A stretch of 64,000 bases of DNA, from contig CAKOGP040002147.1 of NCBI GenBank assembly GCA_933822405.4, positions 45,862-109,861 on the forward strand. The letters are read 5' to 3'. The stretch comes from Cylindrotheca closterium. Its lineage: Eukaryota > Bacillariophyta > Bacillariophyceae > Bacillariales > Bacillariaceae. Position numbers and translations under genes: made by a program. This document shows positions 34,506 to 48,600 of the stretch, piece by piece (the first letter of the stretch is position 1; each line of letters begins with the position of its first letter). The notes under the pieces were generated by a model. It made no database searches. It was not told where the DNA came from and worked only from the letters and a program-made list of their open reading frames with translations.

Positions 34506-36102
34506 GGATTACTGAAGTTTCGGCAAGACAATGGAGGGAGGCAGTCGGGCCATTTTCTGCAGGTTCGTGTTCAGTTTTGAGGAACATCAATCATGACCAG
34601 ACTATCCCTGACAAGAACCTATTTAGTGAGTCGAACATCAAAGAAGGGCTTTTTGAATACTTTTCGATGATTTGACTTAGGGACTATTTGGAAAAGCCTT
34701 TTGATCAATAATTGTGACATTTCATGGACATTGAACTCCACAATTTGAATAAGTGGTAGTACCGAGTCGACTGCTGATGCGGCACTTGGGGATACGCGCG
34801 AGACCTTTGGTTCCGATAGTACTGGCGGAAGCACAATACTACAGTACCTGGTACGGTACCACCGTGACAATTCCTTTACTGCACATGGTGTACCGTACCA
34901 ATACATTCTTTTCCTTGCTTCGACCATTCATCAGTAGTACCGTTACTGGAGTACGGTACCGGTATGGTACGGTACAGCTGAGCGAAAAGACAGGATTTCC
35001 TTCTGATCGAAGATACGATAACAGGTGTAGTACGATAATATAGAATACATGTTGCTACCGGTAGTCCTCAGGTAACACCACGACCACACCTCACTCCTTA
35101 TTGATGGTGGAACATATAATAAGCAATAACAAGGACGAAATATATGTACCGTATGCAGCAGATACCACCTCCACAGCATCATGATCACTGTCGTAGATGA
35201 TGCTCCTTTGAAGATAAATATCATTTTATTCAGATCAGCAGATGTTCTTCCAACCGCAACATGATCCATTCATTCCGATAACTGCAATGGTGATGGTGCT
35301 GTTCCCTCCTCCTCGACAACAGGAGGCAGTCGATCTTGAGAATGCTTTCTGGCATTACGATGTGAACAAAAGAATCATCAGCCTCCTTTAAAATTCGCCA
35401 CAACCTTTTGGGCAACCTCATTATTGTTGTCAAGGTAGCAGAGGTCCACTGAAGTGTTACTGTACTGCTGTGGAATGATAGGCCTACCGGTACGTGTGCT
35501 GGTAGCTTTGAAAATGACATTTGAAAATGACATTTTTCTTCAAAATATCCAGAAACAATCTTGAAATTTCGATATTTCACGTATGATCCTACACATTCTA
35601 CAGAAAACGTTTGGGGAGCTTTCCTAATCAAAGCAGAAAGAATACATTGATCTCGCGACACCTTTACATTCGCCACATTTGAATTCCCTAAACAGATACA
35701 CGATAGACATACCCGTCGGTCATTGGTAGCATGTGGAGGCAAGAGTTGACATCGGCAAGACAAGAGTGTGTAGGATCAAGAGTCAAATACAGTACCGGTA
35801 GGATGTAGGATGTGTACCAAGGTACCAGATTACTGAGACGATTGAGAGGCAGTCAGTCAACGTGCGAACAACAGACTTTTTGACGGACGAAATACAGACG
35901 AACACCTAAAGTGACCCTCATCAATTTGACAAATTGAATTTAAGACTTGAGTCCCACACCCCCACTAACCCGCCCTACCGGTACATCATGCGAAGAGTGA
36001 TTGTTCTTCCTGTTCTGCCAACAGTGAAAGCTTCATTGCTACCTAGATGCGTAGTGTAGTTGTACAAAAAATATTCATATTATATATCTATATTCTAGTA
36101 TC
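34506..36102. other. Intergenic between the two cyclase-phosphodiesterase genes
   Basis: About 1.6 kb holding the promoter of copy 1 and the 3' flank of copy 2. It has five TACCGGTA palindromes (34957, 35056, 35485, 35793, 35976), one inside a larger GTAC-rich inverted repeat around 34951-34975. A 177-codon minus frame at 35230-35763 shows no family features and is probably chance. Confidence 0.45.
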
Positions 36103-39100
36103 TCAACAATCATCCCCCTCCGATATTGTCATGCTGTATCTGCTGGACATTTCTAGCACAATGCTTCGGCCCTTGCTTTCCCATTCTCTGCGATTTTCGA
36201 GCGCGTAGTTGAGGCATTCGTCACTAGAAACCCCAAACACACCACACTCATCTAGTTTCCTGGCCAATGGAATCACATAGTTGTCAAAGAACCATAGTTC
36301 TCCCTCGTACCATCCCGAAGCTGGGTCTTTTTCAGGGCCCCGGCCTGCCTCGTGGGACTTGCACATCTCAGCAAATAGCCGTTCATTCCACTTTTGGTAG
36401 ACATGCCAATGCTGCATCGTGTGGGCAACGTCAGCAGCTTGAATAATGTGCTCAATCACAATCGTTGCCTTCAAATCGGATGCTGACTCGGTGTTGTCAT
36501 CGAATGCCTTGGCCCATCGATTGTTGCGGAACTCTTTCAACTCCTTATCGAAAATATCTGTTGCCATCACACAGTTGACAATAAGTTGTCTCAGTCGCTT
36601 GTACTCCATCTCGTCAGCGCATATGCATGATACTAAATCGGAGTAGCATGGTGATGCCAACATTTCAAAAGCAAGGTCAATCGAGTTTTGTTCTGCAACA
36701 CTCTTGTCATCGTACATGACTGCGAGTCGATTCCTCTCCTTGGCCAGCTGTTGGTTGCTGACTCCGTGGTGATCAATATCATGGACAATGGCAGAGAAAA
36801 TGATTGCAAATTGAGTCAAAGGATCAGACGTCAAACCATACGTATAGTCGTGGGCTCTCTTCGAAAATTCAGTACTCGCTTGGAACTTGGGAACCACAAT
36901 TCGTTGCAACAGCTTGTTGGCGCTCATGGTCACATGACATGCATGCTCATAGTTGTGAAATGAATTGTCATGATATAGCTGAGCAATACTGGTAGCAAGG
37001 TCCTCAAGTTGAAGTACGACTTCAGCCGATAGTTCGATGGAATCAATGTCGATATCTCGTTTGCTAGAATTGGGGGCAAATGCTGGCATTGATATCTTCT
37101 CTGCAATCTCGTCTCGTGGCAGCCCTTTACCGTAAACGTTGCTGGCAAAGTTTTCCGACTTCGATCCACTTTTCGTCTTTCGGTGATAGATGATTTGCTT
37201 CAAGAGTCTTGAGAGCAGCTCAATTTGCCATTCGATAAGAGTCTTTCGAACCCCCGCAGTCTTGCTTCCCACCTGAATGCGCTCTGAACTATCTACGGAA
37301 CGAGATCCGGTGAAGCTATCAGATCGTTCAGCAGACGATGCCTTGTGTTTGACCCAATATGTTTGCATCTGCCCTTTTCCTCTAGCTTCAACCATCTCTT
37401 CTCGTTTCCTTATCCAGTGGGATTTTCCTGATGCATTGATGAGGTTGGCGGTGGCCTGTGACACTTGAATTTGATTCGTCTTCCCCGTGCTTTCGAGTCT
37501 CGCAGCCTGTCACAACATATGATTTACAACGGAATTTGATTTAGATTTGGTGACGTGTATGAATCATCACACCAAGAAGCAATGACCTACCGTATTCACT
37601 GTATCCCCAAATAATTGGAATCTTGAACGCTCGCCTCGCAAGACACCAGCGGTGACGGGACCAGAGTTGAGTCCAATGCGAAAGCCTAGGTTGGTGGTGT
37701 CAGGACCAAGAGTAACCTCAAGTTCTCGTGTGAGCACCATCATTTTCTCGAGTGCTCTTCTTGCGAATTTCACCTGAATAAAAAAAGAAGTTGGTCATGA
37801 GTGATAAGTTCAACGGTACTACACAGGTGGCCGAATATCACGCGATCCGAAATATATCATCCTATTGATGATGATGATGATGATGATGATTTACTGCTAA
37901 ACAAAAATGGGAGCGTCTCTTGATCGAACATAGGAGAAACGGAGAAAAGGATTCGATTGCATTCGATCCGCAACAAAAAATGTGTGGCTTACCATGCGCA
38001 AATGATGGTCTTCCTGTGGGTTTGGCAAACCGGTCACTGCTACATAACAGTCTCCAATCGTTTCGACCTTGAACACATTCAGCTCTCTCGCAATCTTATC
38101 AAAGCTGCCGTAAAGTGTCTCGAGTAGAATGAAGACCTGCGATGGTTGTCTCGAGCTACTCCATGCAGTGAAACCAGCGATGTCACCAAACATGACTGTT
38201 GTGTTAGGAAAAAGATCAGCAATTGGAGGTGCAGAGGAATTTCCGGCTGCGGAGTCGTTCGATGTCTTCATCGCATTGTTCGCAGCGGCTTTGCCAGAAC
38301 CAGCCCCACCATCAATTTGGAACAATCTGTCCTGAACAATCTTTGGAAAGAGAGCAGAGACAATCGCGTTACTCTTTTGAGCCGCAGTCGCAAGGAATGT
38401 TTGGCGGCGTTCGATCAGGTTATCGTAGGCAACAAATACCATAATCGTAAAGATAAAGATCGAAGCAACGGCGATAGTGAAATTGTTAGGATCGTTGGTA
38501 GCATAGGTGTCGCGCATCTTGGTGGATGGGTAGACAGTCAACTTGTATTTGCAGAATGGAGATAGTGACACATCTGAGACCTTGGACTCTTCTTCCATAT
38601 CCATAAAATAGAAATCTTTCTCGTAGTATTCATATTCTTCCTCGTGAGAATCTAAGTTTCCAAGATATGTGACTTCATCACCTGTTATGTCGAAGGTGCA
38701 AACTTGGCCGCACTCGTTACTTAGGACAACAATGAGGCCAATGGGGTTGGCAGGCAATCTTGGCAAGAGAAAAGAGTCCCAGCGAGTAGTCATGCTGAGA
38801 ACGGCGACCTCTGAGCGGTCATCGGTAGTGTCGGAAAAGACTGGATACCATATGTCGACAGCTGGAGACGACTCCGTCACTCCTTCAATATGTTCCTCAC
38901 CGCTGTCAGTGGTTACATCGTGTCTAGAATAGGGGAATTGTTAGGCCAAGTTTCCAAGATCCGGCTGCGTTCAAAAGAGATTCTTACCCATTGGACGATT
39001 GCGAAAGTTCAAAGAACATTCCCAGAACAGCCGCTCTCTTTTCCACAACTTCATTTAGGGCTCCTCTGTTCCTCTCCTTTCCGTACTGATCATAGTTGAC

Positions 39101-39814
39101 GTAGGGTGATCCAGGATGAATGGGGCTATACTGCCACACTGGCAACATCAGGTCTTCCTCGATAGCAGTTGGAACTCCATCGATGACATGGAAGATGCGT
39201 TCTGAAATGTTTTTTGGGTAGAGACTTTCATCAATCAAAGTATCATTCTGAGCTTTGTGTTTTTGCTGGAAGGCTATTGATTCTTCCTTCCAGCCTCGGT
39301 TCTGCACTGAATATTGTTCCCACGCCTCTTGTTGCTCTCTGCGCACAAGAGGTTGGAGCCCAACGAAGATACCTCCTCCAATTGTGAGCGTACTTTCAGA
39401 TCGGTATGAGAATTGAGGAAGTGTCACATTGGGCCAAGTGAGCCCTGATTGTGACTCGGCATATGCTGTGACTGCAACTGAAAGGGCTTCCATAGCCTGC
39501 AACTTGATCTGAAGCTCCGCTTGCAACCCTTCACCAATCTGCTCCGACTGAGCTTCGAATTGATTCTCAAACTCCCGATACTCTGAGGCCTTGAGACTAA
39601 CGTAGACAGTCATTGCGACGACATAGCCAACGACCAATAGAATGCAAAGAGAAAGGAAACGAAGAGACTGGATCCAAGAATCCTTTCGAAGAAGCTTCAC
39701 ATGTTCCATGGCATCGCCACCGCTACTTGAGCCGATAGTGGTAGATGCTTTCGATCGCTCCCCATGCGATTGAAAGCTATCAACACTCAAATCATCGGTG
39801 TCATGTGATCCCAT
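36103..39814 (-). CDS. Membrane nucleotide cyclase-phosphodiesterase, copy 2
   Basis: Four exons, 39814-38988, 38923-37993, 37773-37591 and 37506-36103, give 1114 residues; introns are 64 bp (phase 2), 219 bp (phase 0) and 84 bp (phase 0). Domain order matches copy 1: TM1 about 50-74, ectodomain, TM2 about 423-443, NAIVSALFP linker, cyclase with FGDIAGF (Asp 523) and ETIGDCYVAV, then FGDTVNTAARLESTGK across the last splice junction, and a phosphodiesterase with FHNYEHACHV, VHDIDHHGVSN and AADVAHTM. The second intron, which splits LRM/VKFARRAL, is absent from copy 1. It holds a (GAT)n run near 37868-37890. The ectodomains differ most, suggesting different ligands for a shared output. Confidence 0.93.
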
Positions 39815-41400
39815 TTTGCGCGTGTTGTTTATGGCTTGTGTTTTATGGGTGCAGATTTCTCGAAACAGCTTGGGCGCAAAACGACCAAAAACGTTCCCAT
39901 TGAGTGACTATTTTATTACCTGGTGGTTCTGCGGGTGCGGAGATATTTGTCACCTTTTCTACAAACAGCTTTTATTTAACAAATCCTATTTTCTACATTT
40001 AAATAATGCGAATACCGACTGATTGGGGTGGTTCTGTAACTCACTTCGTTTCCCCGCTAGACGGGCTTTACGATTTTACTGTCACTGGAATTGCTTGGTT
40101 CCGGCACGAGTACACGTACCTGGTATCCTTGCTGGTACCGGTAGTTTGGTTGCACTGTTTCGTCAGAAGCGCTTTAAAACCATCTAAGCGGAGGTGTCGG
40201 ATTACGCAATGAAGGAACAATACGAAGTGGGTTCGCAGTCATCTATTTTAAAACAGGTACTGTACCTCCTGGATTTTGGTTTGGTTTGGTTTTTGCCCAC
40301 ACAGAGTAGCGTTTGTATCTGTCGGAAGTATTTTCTTCTTTTCTTAGAACCTCCATACAGCATAGTAGACCTATAAGAAGCAGGTACTGTACCAACGACG
40401 CTGGATGGTAAGAATAGCACAATGCATGCAACATTGATACTGGTACTGTACGTGTATCGGAGAAACGAGTGGGTCTGCTGTGACTGGTATTGTGGACAAC
40501 AGAAGCGCTAAGCGCTAACCCCGGGAGGTAGGAATCATCACTACGACTGCAGTCTAGGGTTTTATGCAAAACCGTAGAGGGTAGATAGAGTAGTGTCTGG
40601 AAGACAAGTTTGTTCGCGGACATCTACAGTATTTTGTTGCCATTTTCAATTCTTCGATGAGGAGTGTTTGTACTCCATCCTTGTTTGTGCGGTACCAGGT
40701 ATTAATACCGTACGAGAGATAATTTCTTCGTGTCAACAGTACAATAATAAAAACGTTTCCTCGAACTGTTCCGGTACGGTACGCAAAAGGCGCGTGACAA
40801 TAACGCAACCTTCCAGGTTGCTTGCGCCACTGTACTGCGTTGCGTTTGGCTCAGAATGACTCATTCGAGTAACAGTTCTGAAAATGCCAATCGATGGTAC
40901 ATTATAATTCAATACCGGTATACTCTAACGTAGACGAAAGCTCGAGAACGAATCATTGGATTCCTTTCATCATACTGATGACGGTCGAACGACCGTCTCA
41001 ACATCATTGCTCCGCAACACCAAGTCCGATCAATTTATCGAACTTGTGTGCGAGTATACATCAAGAAATACATTTATTTCTTGGTCTTCTGGAACCGCAC
41101 GCTTCGCGCGCAATCCAAAAGACCAGCTTCACACCACAACCCACCAGAGTCACACCAAGAAAGAATCCCTCACGGAAGAAACCAGGCGGTAGGCGCCAGT
41201 TGGCTATCTTCGATAGTGTATTGCAACACACCTTTTACCGGTATGGAAGAGCACTTTTGTCTCTTGTCGAAAGCAAGTCATATGATATGATGACAAGTCA
41301 AATCGATTCGTTCTTCTCGCCCTGGCGACTCGTGGTGACCATTTTGGAACCGTTTTGGGTTGAATCTTGACCCGAAACTCACCTCTGGATTCATGTTTCC
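39815..41400. other. Intergenic upstream of cyclase-phosphodiesterase copy 2
   Basis: No gene recognised. Three TACCGGTA palindromes (40136, 40913, 41236) and several GGTACC/GTACGGTAC stretches are present. The 158-codon plus frame at 40894-41370 has overlapping frames on the same strand and no domain. Confidence 0.4.
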
Positions 41401-43721
41401 TTGATGAAAGTGGACGATATATTATGCACACGACGGCATCGGAAGCAGCACCATTCACCAGAAAATCGCTGCGAAGGTATAAAATATCTTTTGCGTCCTA
41501 GAGGGTGGATGAAATTCGTTCGCAAAACCTCTACTTTTGGCCAATTCTTCTAGTGCATGCGTCCATTTTCTGGTTAATGATTGATCAAAATATGCCGTAG
41601 CATTCTGTTTTCGGTTAACTCCTCTCCCGACTGTTTAAAAACTGTTTTGGCCGACACTCGAGGCTTGTCAAGAATCGGCACGTACCTATAGACTCAGGAC
41701 AGTTATATCCTCAAACGATCCATTTTAAAATTTCATTAGAATTTTCGATATTCTTCTTCAGCAGATATAGTAGGGAGTGTAATCGAGATCTTGTCTCATC
41801 CAGTCAATCACAAGCGACCATAATCATTGTGCTAATGAGGTAGTTTCCTACTATTCTTACAACTTCAACAGGCATGAGCTTTCAAGCAATCAATGACAGC
41901 GATGATGCCGATGACCTTGTCTTATCCTTTTGTACCTCTTGGCATGATCCAACCAAAGAAACGGACCACTAGAGACAGTAGAAGGATTTAGGCAGTTCTT
42001 TCCTTCCCAATATTCTAGTAGTCATTCATAACAACTCGTCTCTTTTATATACAATAGTAGTGGAACTCGACAACGACGGCAAAGAGAAGCAGTTACATGC
42101 AGCTAGCCATAATCGATTTCGAGCTGGAAAGGAGAGACAACCCAACATGCACTCGATCGATAGAACATGCATTAGACTGGGTATTTACCATTCGAGTTGT
42201 TACCGTTGCAGTGCGATTGGATGTGAATGTTGCTATATAGTGATTTCTCTCACTACAATAATTCCACATAATACATTTGCTCTAGTTGTTGTTGTGGCAG
42301 AACAGGAATCTTTCCAGACTGCTGCACATTCCAAAAGTCTTAGGTCCCAATCGTACAATCTAAATTCCTTCCACTTGCGTCGCACGAAAAAGGCAATTCG
42401 AAATGACATGTATTCTGCATCTTCAATATGACTTGGAACGCAAGGGGCGTCAAACGTCCGTCTCTTGACTATTGACACAGCACTGCGTGTACTGTATCAG
42501 TTAGTCCCATTTGGGAAGGTCAGCCATGGCGTGTAATAGGAAGCTCAAAAAAGGTCATATTCCAGACAGGCCACGTCCTGAACAATGAATCATTCAATCG
42601 CCATCCAAACAAGACTGCGAAGACGATTTATCAGCTTCCACAGTATCCATGCAGCTTTCCAACTTTGCCACTCTCTGAAGGCCCAGTCTCAATATTATTG
42701 TCCCAAATCTGGCAACTTCCATGCATCGGTTCCTGTATATATATATGCTGACTGATGCTTGGCAGATCTGTAAGGAGGATGCTCTTGCGAAACATGTACC
42801 ATGTCTTTTGAGACAAGTGAACTCGATACTGTTGCAACAGTGCTAGCAGGCTGGTTTCTAGTGTGTAGACACAAACTTCAAAGCCATTGGACCGATTTGG
42901 ATTCATTCCAGCTTATTCAGTCGGTGTTTTAAAGAAAAAGACACAAAACGGAAGGAACTCGAAAGTCATGGACCATATGTTGCGTTGTTGTGGTACCGGT
43001 ACGGATCAGTGGTTGGTGACTGTGTTTTGCCAGAAAAAAGAGAACATCATTCCTGTAGTTAGCAAATACAAAGTAAAAGCAAACAATGTTCGAAACAAAT
43101 AAAGTCAATCAGCATCGTACCTATTGTGTTGGAAACAATCAATAACACGTCAATCCGAGGAGTCCGTCGTTTTGTCTTGTTGCCTTGATAGTGATCCGTT
43201 TGCACTAGCTTGTATGTAACAGGATTTGGCACATGACATGCATGGAAATAGCAATCCATGCCATTTTGGGCCATTTTCTACCCTTTCAATACGCAGACTA
43301 GAAGCTTATTCAAAGACTGCCTGATGTGCCGAGAATGAATCATCAGTGAATCAATCATGCCTTACATCACGGATTTTCAAGATATTTCAATCGATCCTTG
43401 TCCACGACGTCAAGTACTATCATCTGAGCAAATTGAACAATGTCAAATGCAAAAAAGAATCAATACTTGCATGGGTTATCATTGTCAATAGAAAAGGCAG
43501 GTACCCTGGTACTGTACGAAGACGTATACTGTGATTGCAGAGTTTCAAAACTTCAAGCACTTCTTCAGTACCACTACTTTTGGAAAACCAACACAGTTCG
43601 ACTGCTCCGAGCGAAACTTACCTCTCACACGCTTACTTTTTTTTCTCCTTTCTACGCATCGTCGAACGGACCCCTAGCAGACAGGAGTCCTAATCCATTG
43701 TCCTGTTTTTCATTCTTCACC
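41401..43721. other. Long intergenic stretch before RPL8
   Basis: About 2.3 kb without a recognisable gene; the longest frame, 123 codons at 42060-42431, has no family features. TACCGGTA at 42994-43001. A pyrimidine run at about 43637-43653, roughly 70 bp before the RPL8 ATG, could mark its transcription start, as in ribosomal-protein leaders. Confidence 0.4.
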
Positions 43722-44744
43722 ATGGGTAAATACGTACAGGTATGTCTTGGAGATTGATTGTAGAGGGGTTTAGAAACAACAACAAGTGTAGTGCAGTGCA
43801 GTGCAGTGTAGTGCAGTGATCGGCAATCATCTTAGTTGGTGGCAGTGCGACACGATTGGAATTGTTACTGCATTGCATTGCATGATTCGATCGATTGATC
43901 GATGAAACGTTGGTCCTGTAGTTTGAATATACGACACATCTTTTGAATGGACTCTGATGGATTGTTTTTTCTTTTCCTTTCTTTTCAGGCTCAACGTAAG
44001 GGTAAGTCGCCCATCTTTAAGGCGCACGTCAGAACTCGCAAGGGTGCTGTCAAGCTTCGTGCCTTGGATTATGCGGAAAAGCAAGGATACATTCGCGGTG
44101 TCATCAAGGAAATCCTTCATGACCCTGGTCGAGGTGCTCCCGTCGCCAAGGTTCAATTCTTGAATGCTTACAGATACCAAAGAGACACGGAAACCTTTGT
44201 CTGTACCGAAGGTATGTACACTGGACAATTTGTGTACTGCGGAAAGAAGGCTACCTTGAATGTTGGAAATGTCCTTCCTTTGAACATGGTCCCTGAGGGA
44301 ACCATTGTCTGCAATATCGAGACTGCTCGTGGAGACCGTGGTGCCTTTGCCCGATGCTCCGGAACCTTTGCCATTGTTGTCACCCACGACGAGGACAAGG
44401 GAACCACCCGTCTGCGTCTGCCTTCTGGTGGTAAGAAGACTGTTCCTTCTACCGTCCGAGCCCAAATTGGTATCGTTGCCGGAGGAGGCCGAACTGATAA
44501 GCCCTTGCTCAAGGCTGGACGTGCGTACCACAAGTACGCCGTCAAGCGCAACTGCTGGCCTAAGATTCGTGGTGTTGCTAAGAATCCAGTAGAGCATCCC
44601 TTTGGTGGAGGTAATCACCAGCACATTGGTAAGCCTTCCACCGTTGGACAAGCACGTCCCGCAGGTCGTAAGGTTGGTCTTATCGGAGCCCGCCGAACTG
44701 GTCGTCTTCGTGGTGTCAAGAAGACAGCTCAAGACAAGGACTAA
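43722..44744 (+). CDS. RPL8: Cytosolic ribosomal protein L8 (uL2)
   Basis: Exon 1 is only 18 bases (43722-43739, MGKYVQ); a 249-bp GT-AG phase-0 intron leads to exon 2 (43989-44744, [13 protein letters not shown]...). The product is 257 residues, the usual length. Hallmarks are [28 protein letters not shown] and [16 protein letters not shown], whose His lies near the peptidyl-transferase centre of the 60S subunit. An intron directly after the first few codons is common in ribosomal-protein genes and may carry expression signals; this one holds a short GTGCA-type tandem run near 43790-43818. The 328-codon antisense frame over this gene is a shadow. Confidence 0.98.
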
Positions 44745-45691
44745 ACTACAAAATAGTAATTGTATTAAGAAAAAGAAAATGACTCTAGAGAGCAAGGACT
44801 CTTTGTAGTGCAAGTGACGTGGTACCGTACTGAGTTCAGTTCAGTGGCCGAGTTAATAAATGCATGTGAAAGAAAGAAAGACGCTGTATGGGTAAACGAT
44901 CCATCCATTGAGTGCAGTATGGACTACAATGGAGTGTATCGGCGAGGACTCTCACGAGGATAAAAATTTCTTGTGGTTTAGGTTGGTAGCACGTATTGTA
45001 ATCCTTCATCATATCACCACTTTCACTATGGTTATGACATTATGGAAATGCTGCCTTTATCATCTCCTCTACTATTGGTAGTAGTGTAGAACCACCATGA
45101 CTCTTGTTTGACTTGCTACAGTGTACCTATGAATTTCAGATACCGGCACAGCAGTAGTGCTGTACCAGATAATAATAGGTATTGTTTGAAGTTCAGTGTT
45201 TTCGTACCTGGTAAATACTGGAAGATTGGAATTGGTCATGGTGCTGGTGTAGAGAGAGCAATGAATGAACGAACGAATGACTAAAGAACGGAGAACGGAG
45301 TTTTTCTATTACACTTCCGTGACAGTGCGATTCCCGTGTCCCTCCAGTGTTTCATTGGCGTTCGACTTCTTGGACCAGTCCCATATACGGAACGTGGGTC
45401 TTGGGTCATGTGCGAATTTTCTTGTAGGCTCTAAATAATCGAACTTTTTCGATATTTCCATGGGCACAGTCATGTCATATATATCAGAGTTTTCTTGGGG
45501 AGAACCAGAACCGACTTTGTGCATGCAATATATTTGATGAGGCGGAAAAATCTAACAGGTGGACCGTAACTTTTTTATATTGAAGCTGCTACTCTAGAAA
45601 CGGATAAGGACGACGCAGAACAAGAACAACAACAACAACAAAAACAAGGACAACAGAGGTAGTTAGCAGCAGTACCTCATTAACAACAGCA
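44745..45691. other. Intergenic between RPL8 and the receptor cyclase
   Basis: About 950 bp. No gene recognised. A CAA-rich stretch at 45620-45655 directly precedes the assigned start of the next gene and might hide an upstream exon or leader. Confidence 0.4.
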
Positions 45692-48600
45692 ATGTCGACG
45701 GGAGTCTTGGAGTCTCTTAGGCAGTACGATGCGGACCGTCTGAATGCTGCAGGCTCGACTGTGAATGCAACAACTTCTATCACAAGAGAGGAAGGAAACA
45801 ATGTGGACATACTGAGTAGTTCCTCAACAACAACAACATCGGAAGCATCAGAAATTGCCTTGTGTCACATCAGTGGTCTCTTTCCATTTTCTGGATTCAC
45901 CATTGGGGATTATACTCCTTGGAAACCTGCCTTTGAAGATACCGCGGCGGTGGCTTTGGCAGCGCACCAACTGAATGTGGGGGATGGATCCATTGTTCCA
46001 GAAATCGAGGGTCTCAACAAACGATGTCCCATTCGATTCACCTTGGAATTTACGGATACTGAGTTTCAAGCACAAAAGACTATGAATCATGTCGTAAATC
46101 AAATCGATAGAGAAGAAGGATCCGAATTGCAACGACCTTGTGCATTCCTCGGGGCTTATGGATCCGCCATATCCATTCCTGTTTCCATTGTCACTGGATT
46201 ATTTGGTTATCCACAATTGTCAGGGGCATCCACCAGTACGGATCTCAATAGCCGAGGCAACCATCCCTTATTTGCTAGAACGGTACCATCTGACGCCGGG
46301 AATGCGATACCCGTCATCAAGTACTTTGAACAGAGACTCAAGATTACGCGGCTCGCCGTGATTTATCAGAATGATCCCTACGGCAATGCCTTTCTCAGAG
46401 GTTTGAATGACGCGGCTCAGAGGTATGCACCGGACATTGTCCTCACGCCTATTTTGCTCAATGACGGAGAGGGATCCATAGGACGGGCGATAGCGAGTCT
46501 GAAGGAATCCGGTGTGCACTTTGTCTTTTGTCTGGTATTCTCGGTGCACGACGACTTGATGACGGAAGCTTACAATCAGGGGGTAGCGGGGAATGGAGAG
46601 TATGGATGGTTCTTTAGTGACAGCTTTTTGGGAGCCCTCAATGGTCGATCCTTTGAAAAGGACTCGCCCCTGCAACTGGCCTATCAGGGTTCGGGATTAT
46701 TGGAAGTCGCAGGTGGAGTCCAAGGATTACAACAGTACGACAAATTTACAACGCAATTGCGACGACTGAAGAACTCAGAAGATCTAGAATACATTGGTTC
46801 TCTGTTCCCAAAACATGATGCGCCCGAGTACGGCCAAACGCCCCCATTCATTGACGATGACGATTTTCTTGACTCAATATCAAGCTCCTTTGCAGCATTC
46901 ATGTACGAGGCAACCATCGCGTTGGGTCTATCCGCGTGTAATGCTATATCTGGAAACTTGACACTGTCGGGAAAGGCACATTACGATGCCCTGTTTTCAT
47001 CCTCCTTTACTGGTATCACTGGAGATGTTGTTTTGGAATCGAGTACCGGTACCCGAAGAGCGGACACAACGATATACAAAGTGGTCAACTATGTTGCAGA
47101 AACACAAACGGATACAGGAGCAATTGCATTCAGGACTGCCGACACAGATCTCTATCAAGGGGGTTCCTGGTTGAAGTTGAAAGATTTCATATTCAACGAC
47201 GGCACCAGCGAGGTTCCCCAATATACTGAACCACCGTCTCCTGCGCCCACCCCTGCCCCGCTCGCTTCGACGGAAAATGAGCACACATCTGTCCCACTGG
47301 CAGCTGTTGTTTCAGTTTCGCTCCTGGTTCTGACTCTCATTTTTCTGTACACACTCAAAACGTTTGCCAAGCGACGAAAGAAGAAAAGGGACAGAGCGTG
47401 GCGAATTCAAAAAGATGATCTCGTGTTTGCAGATCCACCCAGAGTGTTGGGAAAGGGAGAATTCGGATATGTCTTGCAAGCAGTATACCAAGGGAAGGAA
47501 GTCGCCATTAAAAGGATCATGTCCTCTCACAAGGCGAAGGTCAGAGCCTCCAAGAAAGAGGCTGGCGACTGGCATGACTCCATGGACGGTTCCAGCAGTC
47601 TCGAAGATTCGGATCACGACTCAATTGAAGACGAGACCTACGCGACTATTGGAATGAAACCTGTGAGTGATAGTGGATTGATAGCCCGGAGAATGTCCAT
47701 GACGGGTAAACGTGGGGGTGAAGACAATGCGATTACTATCAACAGCCAACAAAGAAGGAGTTTGGTCCTGAACTTGACTAAGCGAAACACAAGAATGCAG
47801 GGAGTAATGGAAGAAATGAGACATTTGTCAAAGTTGCGCCATAGATGTGTGGCATCAATCATTGGTAAGTTGTGGAGCTGTACTGGAAAGCAATTCAACA
47901 ACGACAAGTCTGACACGAAGCATCCTTTTATTCTATTTCAGGTGCCATTATCGAGCCTGGAATCGAGCCAATGATCGTAATGGAATATATGGATCATGGT
48001 TCGCTTTCAGACCTGTTACACAACGAGACAATGTATATTGAACCAAGCACATTGCTGAACGTCCTTTGGGACATTGCTGAAGGAATGAAATTTCTTCATT
48101 CGGCAAAGCCGCAGGTTATTCATGGCGACCTCAAAGGTTAGTATTCTAGCGGTTGTGAGTGCATGTCGAAACCAATGCTGAACTCACATTCATATGATAT
48201 GACAGCGGCAAACGTGTTGATGGACGAAGGATTTCGAGCCAAAATTGCAGATTTTGGACTCAAGGACGAGGGGTGTTCTGGTACACCCTACTGGATGGCA
48301 CCCGAGTTGTTAAGGGGTGAAGCAGGGAATTCCACCGCTACGGATGTATATTCATTTGGTGTTGTATTATTCGAACTTTACTCGAGAAAGGACCCGTACG
48401 AAGGCGAGGACCCAGCGAAAGTGTTGTACCATATTGTTGACAAAAAGGTCCAGAAACGTCCACCGAAGCAAAATAATATGCCGCCACCTATACAGTCTCT
48501 AATGGCTGATTGTTTGAAGACTGCAGACGAGCACAGGCCTGAATTTGACGAGATTTTAACCAGGCTGAGACGATTAGACGTCAACACTATTCGATTGGAG

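Noticed and set aside
35230..35763. 177-codon minus-strand frame as a gene
   Set aside because: No domain, no supporting context, and the interval is full of short palindromes; probably chance.
40894..41370. 158-codon plus-strand frame as a gene
   Set aside because: Two other frames are open on the same strand and the product has no motif.
43788..43820. GTGCA tandem run in the RPL8 intron as a regulatory element
   Set aside because: A short low-complexity run with no recognised motif; noted only under the gene.
43827..44813. 328-codon minus-strand open frame across RPL8
   Set aside because: It is antisense to a certain ribosomal-protein gene, spans its intron, and its Ser/Thr/Leu-rich product has no features; codon bias of RPL8 keeps the frame open.
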